From NCBI RefSeq assembly GCF_018130165.1, contig NZ_JAFCLZ010000011.1:207456-271455 (forward strand): a DNA stretch of 64,000 nucleotides. The letters are read 5' to 3'. Each line of letters begins with the position of its first letter. Position 1 is the first letter of the stretch. Origin of the DNA: Bradyrhizobium sp. JYMT SZCCT0180. GTDB lineage: Bacteria; Pseudomonadota; Alphaproteobacteria; Rhizobiales; Xanthobacteraceae. The notes under the pieces are model-generated. The model had not been told where the DNA came from and searched no databases. It saw only the letters and a list, made by a program, of their open reading frames with translations. This document shows, piece after piece, positions 31,815 through 42,372 of the stretch. The translations under genes and the position numbers were made by a program.

Positions 31815-33568
31815 CCGATCAGGCGCTTGCCACCACCAGACCTGCAAAGCCCGCCGAGCCCTGGCGGCAGCGGTTGATCCGCAGCCTGCTCTACGGGCGC
31901 AATGTCGATCGCGCGGCGAAGGCGCGGGCCCGTGTCGGATTCGCGGTGCTGGCGTTCGCATTGGTGTACGCCATCATTGCCGGACGCCTCGTCATGTTTG
32001 CGATCGGCGCCGACAGCCACAATGCAGCCCGCACCGGCTCGCGGGACGCGATCGCGACCGCGCGGCCCGACATCGTCGATCGCAACGGCGAGGTGCTGGC
32101 GACCGACGTCAAGTCGCCGAGCCTGTTCGGCGAACCGCGCCGCATCATCGACAAGGACGAGGCGATCGAGCTTCTGACCGCGACATTGCCTGATCTCGAC
32201 ACGACCGAGGTGCGCGAGCGGTTGTCGTCGCGCAAGGGCTTTGTGTGGCTGAAGCGCGAGATCACCTCGAAGCAGCAGCAGGCCATTCATCGCCTCGGCA
32301 TTCCCGGCATCGGTTTCCTGCGCGAGAACAAGCGCGTCTATCCGACCGGTGCGTCGGTCGCCCATCTGATCGGTCTGGTCAACATCGACAACCAGGGCAT
32401 CGCCGGGATGGAGAAGTGGCTCGACAATAACGGGCTGGCCGATTTGCACCGCGCCGGCTTCGCCACCGATCGGCTGCAGCGGCCGGTGGAGCTGTCGATC
32501 GACCTGCGCGTCGAGCACGCGCTGCGCGACGAATTGTTGAAGGCCAAGGAGAAATACAAGGCCAAGGCCGCCTCCGGCCTCGTCTCCAACGTCAGGACCG
32601 GCGAGATCGTCGCGCTGGTGTCGTTGCCGGATTTCGACCCGAACAACCCGAAAGAGGCGCACGACCCCGACCGCATCAACCGCCTGACCACCGGCGTCTT
32701 CGAGATGGGCTCGACCTTCAAGGCGCTGACGCTGGCGATGGCGCTGGATTCCGGCAAGGCCAACCTCAACACGCTGTACGACGGGCGAGGTGTGCTGAAG
32801 TACGGCAAGTTCACCATCCACGATACGCATCCCGTCGGCCGTTCGATCACGCTGTCGGAAGTATTCACGTTTTCCTCGAACGTCGGTGCGGCCAAGATCG
32901 CGCTGGGGCAGGGCGTCGAAGCGCACAAGGCGTTCCTGAAAAAGCTCGGCCAGATGGACCGGCTGCGCACCGAATTGCCGGAAAGCACGTCACCGATCGT
33001 GCCGAAGCGCTGGGGTGAGCTCAACACCATCACCATTTCCTTCGGGCACGGCATTGCGGTGGCGCCGCTGCAGGCGGTGATGGGCATCAACGCGGTCGTC
33101 AACGGCGGCTATCTGATCCCGCCGACCTTCCTCAAGCGCTCGGAGGAAGAAGCCAGGGCGATCGGCAAGAAGGTGCTTAAGACCGAAACGTCGGACAAGA
33201 TGCGCTATCTGATGCGGCTGAATGCGGAGATCGGAACCGCGAAGAAAGCCGACGTGAAGGGCTATTACATCGGCGGCAAGACCGGCACCTCGGAAAAGGT
33301 GGTCAACGGCCGCTATTCCAAGAAGCAGGTGCTCAATTCCTTCACCGCAATCTTCCCGGCCGACAACCCGCAATATCAGCTGCTGATCATGCTGGACGAG
33401 CCCAAGGCGCTGCCGGAAACCCATGGTTTCATCACCTCGGGCTGGAACACCGTGCCGACCGGCGGCAAGGTGATCGCCCGAATCGGACCGCTTTTGGGCG
33501 TCGAACCGCGCTTCGATCTGCCGACGGCAGATCGCCTCATTCTTGCGACATCGAGGACAACCCAGTAA
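31811..33568 (+). CDS. ftsI: Septal D,D-transpeptidase FtsI (PBP3)
   Basis: A 585-residue class B penicillin-binding protein that cross-links septal peptidoglycan. One membrane span near residues 42-60 (VGFAVLAFALVYAIIAGRLV), the PBP dimer domain with RPDIVDRNGEVLATD, and the transpeptidase with active-site STFK (Ser about 301), SSN (about 355-357) and KTGTSEK (Lys about 490). The ATG overlaps the end of ftsL by 4 bases (ATGA), so translation is coupled. Works with FtsW, encoded 12.5 kb downstream. Confidence 0.95.
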   Translation: MTDQALATTRPAKPAEPWRQRLIRSLLYGRNVDRAAKARARVGFAVLAFALVYAIIAGRLVMFAIGADSHNAARTGSRDAIATARPDIVDRNGEVLATDVKSPSLFGEPRRIIDKDEAIELLTATLPDLDTTEVRERLSSRKGFVWLKREITSKQQQAIHRLGIPGIGFLRENKRVYPTGASVAHLIGLVNIDNQGIAGMEKWLDNNGLADLHRAGFATDRLQRPVELSIDLRVEHALRDELLKAKEKYKAKAASGLVSNVRTGEIVALVSLPDFDPNNPKEAHDPDRINRLTTGVFEMGSTFKALTLAMALDSGKANLNTLYDGRGVLKYGKFTIHDTHPVGRSITLSEVFTFSSNVGAAKIALGQGVEAHKAFLKKLGQMDRLRTELPESTSPIVPKRWGELNTITISFGHGIAVAPLQAVMGINAVVNGGYLIPPTFLKRSEEEARAIGKKVLKTETSDKMRYLMRLNAEIGTAKKADVKGYYIGGKTGTSEKVVNGRYSKKQVLNSFTAIFPADNPQYQLLIMLDEPKALPETHGFITSGWNTVPTGGKVIARIGPLLGVEPRFDLPTADRLILATSRTTQ

Positions 33569-33615
33569 GGCGTAGGACGACGCGCCAAGCTGCGCCCGGG
33601 CCGGACTGGACGACC

Positions 33616-35073
33616 ATGAAACTTCGCGACCTCTTCAGCAATGATGCCGCGATCGAGCCGCAGGCAGATGCGATCGACGTGAAGGGCCTGGCGGTGGACA
33701 GCCGCGCGGTGAAGCCGGGTGATTTGTTCTTCGCGCTCGCCGGCAGCAAGACCGATGGTTCGCGCTTTGTCGATTCAGCCATTGCCGCAGGCGCGGTCGC
33801 GATCGCAGGCGATCATCCCGCCAAGGATTGCCGCGTGCCGTCTGTCACGACGCCAAATCCGCGCCGTGCGCTGGCGCTGGCGGCGGCGCGATTTTATCCG
33901 AAGCAGCCTCAGACAATCGCGGCCGTCACCGGTACGAGTGGAAAAACCTCGGTGGCGGCGTTCACGCGCCAGATCTGGCAACGGCTCGGCCACGCCTCCG
34001 CCAGCATCGGCACCATTGGTCTCGTTTCGCCGAAGCGCACCGTCTACGGCTCGCTGACGACGCCGGATCCGATCGCCCTGCATCGCCAGCTCGACGAGAT
34101 CGCAGGTGACGGCGTCACCCATCTAGCCTTTGAAGCCTCGTCGCACGGGCTCGACCAATACAGGCTGGATGGCGTGCGCATCGCCGCCGGCGGTTTTACC
34201 AATTTGACGCGCGACCACATGGATTATCATCCCGACGTCGCGCATTACCTCGGCGCCAAGCTGCGGCTGTTCCGCGATCTCGTCGTGGCCGATGGCGCCG
34301 CAGTGATCTCGGCCGATCATGATTGCTCGCAACAGGTGATCGACGCCGCGCGGGAACGGAAACTGCGGATCATCGCCATCGGCCGCAACGCGGACGGTAT
34401 GGGCGAAGGCATCCGTCTGGTCGAAGCGATCGTCGATGGTTTTGCGCAGAAGCTGACGCTCGAACATCGCGGGCGCCGGCACATGATCAAGCTGCCGCTG
34501 GTCGGCGAATTCCAGATCGAGAACGCGCTGGTCGCGGCGGGGCTGGCGATCGGCACCGGCAGCGAGGCCGCGGCGGTGCTCGCCAGCCTCGAACATCTCG
34601 AAGGCGCCAAGGGCCGGCTGGAACAGGTCGGCGAACATAATGGCGCGCCTGTATTCGTCGACTACGCGCACAAGCCGGACGCGCTGGCGAAGGCGCTGCA
34701 GGCGCTGCGGCCTTATGCGAAGCGCAAGCTGGTCGTGGTGTTCGGCTGCGGCGGCGACCGCGACGCCGGCAAGCGTCCGTTGATGGGCGCGATCGCGGCC
34801 GAGAACGCCGACGGCGTCATCGTCACCGACGACAATCCGCGCAGCGAGAATCCGGCAACAATCCGCGCCGCCATTCTGGACGCTGCCAAGGGCGCCGCTG
34901 ATATCGGCGACCGGGCGGAAGCCATCAAGGCCGGAATTGTGGCGTTGCAGCCAGGCGACGCGCTGTTGATCGCCGGCAAGGGTCACGAGACCGGCCAAAT
35001 CGTCGGCGACAAGACGCTACCGTTCAGTGATCACGACGCGGTGGCGGCCGTACTCGCGGAGAGGAATGCATGA
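33616..35073 (+). CDS. murE: UDP-MurNAc-L-Ala-D-Glu--meso-diaminopimelate ligase
   Basis: A 485-residue cytosolic Mur ligase that adds the third residue of the stem peptide with ATP. Seen: N-terminal VKGLAVDSRAVKPGDLFFAL (UDP-sugar domain), P-loop TGTSGKTS (105-112), FTNLTRDHMDYHPD, and DDNPR (405-409), the motif that selects meso-DAP rather than lysine. The C-terminal KGHETGQIVGDKTLPFSDHD is standard. It overlaps murF by 4 bases. Confidence 0.95.
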   Translation: MKLRDLFSNDAAIEPQADAIDVKGLAVDSRAVKPGDLFFALAGSKTDGSRFVDSAIAAGAVAIAGDHPAKDCRVPSVTTPNPRRALALAAARFYPKQPQTIAAVTGTSGKTSVAAFTRQIWQRLGHASASIGTIGLVSPKRTVYGSLTTPDPIALHRQLDEIAGDGVTHLAFEASSHGLDQYRLDGVRIAAGGFTNLTRDHMDYHPDVAHYLGAKLRLFRDLVVADGAAVISADHDCSQQVIDAARERKLRIIAIGRNADGMGEGIRLVEAIVDGFAQKLTLEHRGRRHMIKLPLVGEFQIENALVAAGLAIGTGSEAAAVLASLEHLEGAKGRLEQVGEHNGAPVFVDYAHKPDALAKALQALRPYAKRKLVVVFGCGGDRDAGKRPLMGAIAAENADGVIVTDDNPRSENPATIRAAILDAAKGAADIGDRAEAIKAGIVALQPGDALLIAGKGHETGQIVGDKTLPFSDHDAVAAVLAERNA

Positions 35074-36452
35074 GCGCTGCGCCATTGTGGACGATTGCCG
35101 GGATTGCGAAGGCGTTGGGGCTCTCCGGAACATTTCCGGACACCGCGATCGATTTCGTCACGCAGGACAGCCGATTGGTGAAACCCGGATGCCTGTTCGT
35201 GGCGCTCAGCGGCACACCGAGCGGCGGCTTCATTTCCAGTTTCGCCAGCGCGCGTGACGGCTGGGAGTTCGCCGACAAGGCGGAAGCCGCCGGCGCGGTG
35301 GCGATGATCGTGCCGCACAGGATCGAAGGCGTCAGCGTTCCGCAGCTGATCGTCAAGGATACGCTGATCGACGGTCTCTGGGGATTGGCGCGCGCGGCGC
35401 GGGCGCGGTTCAAGGGCCCGGTGATCGGCCTCACCGGCAGCGCCGGCAAGACCAGCACCAAGGAATATCTCGCCGCCTATCCTGCCGCCTATGCCAGCCC
35501 GAGCAGTTTCAATAATTTCTGGGGCGTGCCTCTGACGCTGTGCAATGCCAGCCCGAGCGCATCGCTGTGGGTGGTGGAAATGGGCATGAACCAGACCGGC
35601 GAAATCGCGCGGCTCAGCGAGCTGACGCGGCCGACCGTGGCGCTGGTGGTGAACGTCCAGCCCGTGCATCTGGAAAAGCTCGGCAGCCTGGAGGCGATCC
35701 GGCGCGAAAAGGTGAGCATCGCGCAAGGCTTGCCAAAAGATGGCGTGCTGGTGCTGCCGACCGACGTCGAAGCGCCGGAATGGAACGGCAAGCTTGTCCG
35801 CTTCGGCAATGGCTCGGAAGTGCATGAGTTGAAACACAGTCCGAATGGCGAAAGCTGGGACGTGTCAGCGCAGGTCGGCGGCAAACAGGTCGCATTCGAC
35901 CTGACGCCGGGCGCGCCGCATCGTCTGCAGAACGCGCTGGCCGCGCTGGCATCGATCCATGCCGCCGGCCTCGATGAAGCGGCGCTGGCCAAAGAGCTCG
36001 GCAAGGTCGGCATCATGACCGGGCGCGGGGTGGAGCAGACCGCCGCCGGCGTCACCGTGATCGACGACAGCTTTAACGGCAATCCGGCCAGCATGGTCGC
36101 GGCGCTCGACAGCCTGAAGGCGCGGCCGGTCAAGTCAGGCCGGCGCATCGCCATCATGGGCGACATGCTGGAGCTCGGCCCCGACGCGCCAGCCTATCAT
36201 GTCAAGCTGGCCAGGGATCTGCCCGGCATCGACGGCGTCTATTGTGTCGGCCCGCTGATGCGCCATCTCTACGAGCTGCTGCCGGCCAACAGCGCCCTCG
36301 GCTGGCACGACGACCCCGCCACGCTCGAGCCGCAGAAAATCGCCGCATTGTTGCAAAGCGGTGACGTCGTGGTGGTCAAGGGCAGCAAAAAGATGTTCTG
36401 GGTCAACAAGTTTGTGCCCAAGCTGCTGGCTGCCTTGCAGGCAAAAGCGTAA
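35070..36452 (+). CDS. murF: UDP-MurNAc-tripeptide--D-Ala-D-Ala ligase
   Basis: A 460-residue Mur ligase that completes the UDP-MurNAc-pentapeptide. P-loop TGSAGKTST (122-130), then SSFNNFWGVPLTL, WVVEMGMNQTGEI, VVNVQPVHLEKLGS and the C-terminal VIDDSFNGNPASMVAALDSL typical of MurF. Its ATG overlaps the murE stop (ATGA). After it come 165 bases without a gene before the first mraY copy, where the dense gene packing of the cluster is interrupted. Confidence 0.95.
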   Translation: MSAAPLWTIAGIAKALGLSGTFPDTAIDFVTQDSRLVKPGCLFVALSGTPSGGFISSFASARDGWEFADKAEAAGAVAMIVPHRIEGVSVPQLIVKDTLIDGLWGLARAARARFKGPVIGLTGSAGKTSTKEYLAAYPAAYASPSSFNNFWGVPLTLCNASPSASLWVVEMGMNQTGEIARLSELTRPTVALVVNVQPVHLEKLGSLEAIRREKVSIAQGLPKDGVLVLPTDVEAPEWNGKLVRFGNGSEVHELKHSPNGESWDVSAQVGGKQVAFDLTPGAPHRLQNALAALASIHAAGLDEAALAKELGKVGIMTGRGVEQTAAGVTVIDDSFNGNPASMVAALDSLKARPVKSGRRIAIMGDMLELGPDAPAYHVKLARDLPGIDGVYCVGPLMRHLYELLPANSALGWHDDPATLEPQKIAALLQSGDVVVVKGSKKMFWVNKFVPKLLAALQAKA

Positions 36453-36617
36453 ACTGGCCGGGCTGACCCACCCGTGATTTCCGTGGTGATTCGCGCAACC
36501 GCCGCCGCGATCGTGACCAAGATTTGCTTGGTTTCTAGGATGAAAACGATTGTCAACGCGCTTCCAATGCGCTTACCCGGCAAGACGGCGCAACCAGGCC
36601 GCAACAGGGCATACTGA

Positions 36618-37547
36618 ATGTTTTACTGGCTGATCGAGCATTTCAACACCGTCCCTGCTTTTGCCCGTTTCATCACCTTCCGCAGCGGCGGGGCGATGGT
36701 GACGGGCGCGCTGTTCGTGTTCCTGTTCGGCCCCTGGATCATCGATCACTTAAGGCGGCGGCAGGGCAAGGGCCAGCCGATCCGCACCGGCGGTCCGGCG
36801 TCGCACATCATCGCCAGGAAAGGCACGCCGACGATAAGCGGGCTGATGATCCTGTCCGGCCTCGTCGTCTCGACGCTGCTCTGGGCCAACCCGCTCAATC
36901 CCTATGTCTGGATCGTGCTCGCGGTGACGCTCGGCTTCGGCTTTGTCGGCTTTTACAACGATTATCTGACGATAACGAAACAGACCCGCAGCGGTTTTGC
37001 AGGCAGGATTGGTCTCGCTATCCAAGGCGTGGTCGCGCTGATCGCCTGTTACGCGCTGGTGCGGTTCGGCCGCGACGTGACGTACACCTCGCTCGGGGTC
37101 CCCTTCCTGAAGGACGTGGTGGTCAATTTCGGCTGGTTCTTCGTGATCTTCGGCGCCTTTGTCATTGTCGGCGCCGGCAACGTGGTCAACCTGACCGACG
37201 GTCTCGACGGCCTTGCGATCGTCCTCGTGATGACCGCGGCGGTAATCCTTGGCATGATCGCATATCTCACCGGCAACGCCGTTTTCTCCGACTATCTGCA
37301 GATGAGATACGTCGCCGGCACCAGTGAACTCGCGGTGCTGTGCGGTGCGGTGATCGGCGCCGGATTGGGATTCCTGTGGTTCAACGCGCCACCGGCGTCA
37401 ACCTTCATGGGCGATACCGGTTCACTCGCGCTCGGCGGCATGCTGGGCGCCACCGCAGTCGCGGTCAAACACGAGATGCTGCTCGCTGTCATCGTCGGGT
37501 TGTTCGTGCTGCAAGCGGTTTCCGTGCCGCGCAATAGGGCATATTGA
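36618..37547 (+). CDS. Truncated, degenerate tandem duplicate of mraY
   Basis: A 309-residue ORF matching the 5' five-sixths of the complete mraY that follows directly. The two agree closely at DNA and protein level, with about 35 substitutions over about 285 aligned residues and a 9-residue gap after NTVPAF. Changes hit conserved sites: FYDDYLKV is FYNDYLTI (first Asp of the catalytic DDxxK is Asn, Lys is Thr) and PTMGG is PTISG. The C-terminal part with LHHHFE is missing; the frame ends VSVPRNRAY. NLTDGLDG and FMGDTGSL are intact. The stop (TGA 37545-37547) abuts the ATG of copy 2. Probably inactive as a transferase, though the frame is open and hydrophobic segments are kept. Confidence 0.8.
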   Translation: MFYWLIEHFNTVPAFARFITFRSGGAMVTGALFVFLFGPWIIDHLRRRQGKGQPIRTGGPASHIIARKGTPTISGLMILSGLVVSTLLWANPLNPYVWIVLAVTLGFGFVGFYNDYLTITKQTRSGFAGRIGLAIQGVVALIACYALVRFGRDVTYTSLGVPFLKDVVVNFGWFFVIFGAFVIVGAGNVVNLTDGLDGLAIVLVMTAAVILGMIAYLTGNAVFSDYLQMRYVAGTSELAVLCGAVIGAGLGFLWFNAPPASTFMGDTGSLALGGMLGATAVAVKHEMLLAVIVGLFVLQAVSVPRNRAY

Positions 37548-38654
37548 ATGTTTTACTGGCTGATCGAGCTTTCCAACACCGTCCCCGCTTTCTCCTTTTT
37601 GCGCGGCCTCCTCAACGTCTTCCGCTACATCACCTTCCGCACCGGCGGGGCGATGGTGACGGGCGCGCTATTTGTGTTCCTGTTCGGCCCCTGGATCATC
37701 GATCACTTAAGGCTTCGGCAGGGCAAGGGCCAGCCGATCCGCACCGATGGTCCGGCGTCGCATATCATCGCCAAGAAGGGCACGCCGACGATGGGCGGGC
37801 TGATGATCCTGTCGGGTCTCGTCGTCTCGACGCTGCTGTGGGCCAACCCGCTCAATCCCTATGTCTGGATCGTGCTCGCGGTGACGCTCGGCTTCGGCTT
37901 CGTCGGCTTTTACGACGATTATCTGAAGGTGACGAAACAGACCCATAGCGGTTTTGCCGGCAAGTTTCGTCTCGCCATCGAAGGCGTGATCGCGCTGATC
38001 GCCTGTTACGCGCTGGTGCGGCTCGGGCGCGACGTGACCTCGACCTCGCTGGCGATTCCCTTCCTGAAGGACATGGTGTTCAATTTCGGCTGGTTCTTCG
38101 TGATCTTCGGCGCCTTCGTCATCGTCGGCGCCGGCAACGCGGTCAACCTGACCGACGGTCTCGACGGTCTTGCGATCGTCCCCGTGATGATCGCCGCCGC
38201 CAGTTTCGGCATGATCGCCTATCTGACCGGCAACGCTGTCTTCTCCGACTATCTGCAGATCAGATACGTCGCCGGCACCGGCGAACTTGCGGTGCTGTGC
38301 GGCGCGGTGCTCGGCGCCGGATTGGGATTCCTGTGGTTCAACGCGCCGCCGGCCTCGATCTTCATGGGCGACACCGGCTCGCTCGCGCTCGGCGGCATGC
38401 TGGGCGCGACCGCGGTTGCGGTCAAACACGAGATCGTGCTGGCCGTGATCGGCGGCCTGTTCGTGCTGGAAGCGGTTTCCGTGATCGTGCAGGTGGTGTC
38501 GTTCAAGCTGACCGGCAAACGCGTGTTCCGGATGGCGCCGCTGCATCATCATTTCGAGCAGAAGGGCTGGACCGAACCGCAGATCGTGATCCGGTTCTGG
38601 ATCATCTCGGTGATGCTGGCGCTTGCCGGCCTCTCCACGCTGAAGCTGCGGTGA
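37548..38654 (+). CDS. mraY: Phospho-N-acetylmuramoyl-pentapeptide-transferase
   Basis: A 368-residue ten-span enzyme that transfers phospho-MurNAc-pentapeptide to undecaprenyl phosphate, forming lipid I. All key motifs are present: GTPTMGGLMI, FYDDYLKVTK (catalytic Asp pair), NAVNLTDGLDGLA, FMGDTGSLALGG and APLHHHFEQKGW. Its ribosome site (AATAGGGCAT) and the stop of the upstream copy come from the end of the duplicated segment, so translation may be coupled to that copy. murD follows after 4 bases. Confidence 0.96.
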   Translation: MFYWLIELSNTVPAFSFLRGLLNVFRYITFRTGGAMVTGALFVFLFGPWIIDHLRLRQGKGQPIRTDGPASHIIAKKGTPTMGGLMILSGLVVSTLLWANPLNPYVWIVLAVTLGFGFVGFYDDYLKVTKQTHSGFAGKFRLAIEGVIALIACYALVRLGRDVTSTSLAIPFLKDMVFNFGWFFVIFGAFVIVGAGNAVNLTDGLDGLAIVPVMIAAASFGMIAYLTGNAVFSDYLQIRYVAGTGELAVLCGAVLGAGLGFLWFNAPPASIFMGDTGSLALGGMLGATAVAVKHEIVLAVIGGLFVLEAVSVIVQVVSFKLTGKRVFRMAPLHHHFEQKGWTEPQIVIRFWIISVMLALAGLSTLKLR

Positions 38655-38658
38655 TAAC

Positions 38659-40059
<1,401 letters not shown>

Positions 40060-40243
40060 AATTATCGCCGCCGAGTGGCGATGCGCCGGTCATCATCTTC
40101 AACCGCGCCTCGCTGCCCTGCAACACGATGCGCAGCACGGAAACAAAAGCCGGCGCTTCGCTTTCCAGCGATGCGCTTCCCCTGTACCATCATGTCAAGA
40201 CGACCGGCATCAAGCGGTCGTCACGAAAAAGGGGAGGCTCTTC

Positions 40244-41452
40244 ATGCGTCGCAATATGATCGCCGCGTTCGTGCTCCTGTTGTCGGGAGCGGGGCTGACC
40301 GGCTCCGCGGTCGCGCAGCAACCGGTCAAGCTCGGTGTTCTCAACGATCAGACGGGACTGTACGCGGATCTGTCCGGCATGGGCTCGGTCCATGCCGCGC
40401 GCATGGCGGTCGAGGATTTCGGCGGCAAGGTGCTGGGCCGGCCAATCGAAGTCATCTTCGCCGACCACCAGAACAAGCCCGACATCGGCGCCAACATCGC
40501 GCGGCAGTGGATCGAGAATGAGGGCGTCAAACTCATCCTCGACGTTCCCAATTCGGCCGTGGGGCTCGCCGTGCGAGAGATAACGCGCACGCGCGACGCC
40601 GTTGATATCAACACCGGCGCCGCGACGTCGGATCTGTCCGGAAAAGCCTGTTCGGCGCACGGCGTGCACTGGAGCTTCGACACCTACGGTCTTGCGGCGA
40701 CGATCGGCCAGGCGTTGGTGAAGCAAGGCGGCGATAGCTGGTTTTTCATCACCGCTGATTACGCATTCGGGCATGCCCTCGAAAAAGACACCTCGACGTT
40801 CGTCACGGCCGCAGGCGGCAAGGTGCTGGGGGCCGTGCGCCATCCGCTCAATACCGCCGACTTCTCGTCCTTCCTGCTGCAGGCGCAAGCCTCCAAGGCC
40901 AAGATCGTCGCGCTCTCGAACGCCGGCGGCGACACCATCAACGCGATCAAACAGGCCGGGGAATTCGGCCTCGGCCGCAAAGGTGACCAGCGCGTGGCGG
41001 CACTCCTGCTGCAGTTTCCGGACACCCACGCCCTTGGCCTCGAAGCGGCGCAGGGCCTGACCGCGAGCGAGACTTTCTTCTGGGACCTCGACGACGCGAC
41101 CCGTGCCTGGACCAAACGCCTGATCGCCCGGAACGCCGGGAAGCCGCCGAGCATGATCCATGCCGGGACCTACGGGGCCACGCTGCATTACCTCAAGGCG
41201 GTGGCGGCAGCCGGGACGACCGATGCGACCCAGGTCGTCGCCAAGATGAAGGAACTGCCGATCGACGACTTCTACACCAAGGGCACGGTGCGCGAGGATG
41301 GACGTGTGATGCGGCCTTATTATCTGCTGCAAGTGAAGAAGCCTTCGGAATCCAAATACCAGTTCGATTATCTCAAGCTCCTTGCCACGGTGCCGGCTGA
41401 GCAAGCGGCGCGGCCGTTGAGCGAGACCGCTTGCCCGTTGGTGAAGCGCTGA
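40244..41452 (+). CDS. ABC-transporter substrate-binding protein, branched-chain amino-acid type, orphan
   Basis: A 402-residue periplasmic binding protein of the LivK/type-I fold. Signal peptide MRRNMIAAFVLLLSGAGLTG, then VKLGVLNDQTGLYADLSGMG, a conserved start of this subfamily, and DVPNSAVGLAVREITR. AAAAGGGGAGG precedes the ATG. No permease or ATPase genes accompany it. Such orphans in Bradyrhizobium use shared transporters or serve sensing. Ligand unknown. First of five accessory genes between murD and ftsW; the 184 bases before it contain nothing evident. Confidence 0.85.
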   Translation: MRRNMIAAFVLLLSGAGLTGSAVAQQPVKLGVLNDQTGLYADLSGMGSVHAARMAVEDFGGKVLGRPIEVIFADHQNKPDIGANIARQWIENEGVKLILDVPNSAVGLAVREITRTRDAVDINTGAATSDLSGKACSAHGVHWSFDTYGLAATIGQALVKQGGDSWFFITADYAFGHALEKDTSTFVTAAGGKVLGAVRHPLNTADFSSFLLQAQASKAKIVALSNAGGDTINAIKQAGEFGLGRKGDQRVAALLLQFPDTHALGLEAAQGLTASETFFWDLDDATRAWTKRLIARNAGKPPSMIHAGTYGATLHYLKAVAAAGTTDATQVVAKMKELPIDDFYTKGTVREDGRVMRPYYLLQVKKPSESKYQFDYLKLLATVPAEQAARPLSETACPLVKR

Positions 41453-41567
41453 GGCGGTACCCAGCGAAAGCCGAGCCTGATATCAACACGCCGCCGACCT
41501 CATGTATCTATCGCGGGCCCTGGAATCCCGCGCGGACCGGCGCATGCGCATTTGAAGGAGAGAAGCG

Positions 41568-42320
41568 ATGGATCTGAAGGGCATGGTTGCACTGGTGACG
41601 GGTGGCAATGGCGGACTGGGGCAGCGCATCTGCCACGCGCTCGCGCAGGAGGGCGCACATGTGGCTGTCATGTACGCGCGCAGCCGCGAACAGGCGGAAA
41701 CCGTCGCCGCCGAACTGACGTCGCGTTATCAGATCAACGCTCGAACTTTCGCCTGCGACATCACCGACGCCGCGGCCGTGGATCGGCTGGTCGGCGAGGT
41801 AACGCAGGCCTTCGGCCGCCTTGATATCCTGATCAATGACGCCGCCTACAACCTCGCGATCCCCTTCGGCGATCTCGACAGTCTGTCGATGGAAGTGTGG
41901 AACAGGATCATGGCCACCAATCTGACGGGGCCGATGCAGCTGATCAAGGCGGTAGCTCCTGTCATGAAGGCCCAGGGACAGGGCCGCATCATCAACATCG
42001 CTTCGGTGGCGGGGCTCAGCCCAACCGGTTCTTCGATCGCCTATGCCGTGTCGAAGGCGGGACTGATTCACTTGACGCGTTGCATGGCGGTGGCGCTGGC
42101 GCCCGAGACGCTTGTCAACTGCGTGGCGCCGGGTCTGTTGGACGGCACCCGCGCGACAGCGAACCTCCGGCCCGAGCAGGTCGAACGCTCCGCATCGGCC
42201 TCGCTCCTGAAGAAGCCGGCCGACAAGGACGACTGCGCCGACATGGTTGTCGCCATGTGCCGCACCGAGACCATGACCGGCCAAACTGTCGTCATCGACT
42301 CCGGACGCGTCTTCCACTAG
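41568..42320 (+). CDS. SDR-family oxidoreductase
   Basis: A 250-residue classical short-chain dehydrogenase/reductase: cofactor motif TGGNGGLG, CDITDAAAVDRLV, the NNAG-position motif as NDAA (LINDAAYNLAIPF), catalytic Ser in IASVAGLSPTGSS, and YAVSKAG for Tyr/Lys. NDAAY in place of NNAG is a variant of the structural motif. It may act on a 3-hydroxyacyl or ring ketone substrate; not determined. AAGGAGAGAAG precedes the ATG. The old-yellow-enzyme-like gene starts 52 bases later in the same direction. Confidence 0.87.
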   Translation: MDLKGMVALVTGGNGGLGQRICHALAQEGAHVAVMYARSREQAETVAAELTSRYQINARTFACDITDAAAVDRLVGEVTQAFGRLDILINDAAYNLAIPFGDLDSLSMEVWNRIMATNLTGPMQLIKAVAPVMKAQGQGRIINIASVAGLSPTGSSIAYAVSKAGLIHLTRCMAVALAPETLVNCVAPGLLDGTRATANLRPEQVERSASASLLKKPADKDDCADMVVAMCRTETMTGQTVVIDSGRVFH

Positions 42321-42372
42321 ACGGGCTTCCATTCGATGCCGCCCAGTTTGAAGATTAACCGAGGTTCGATCG

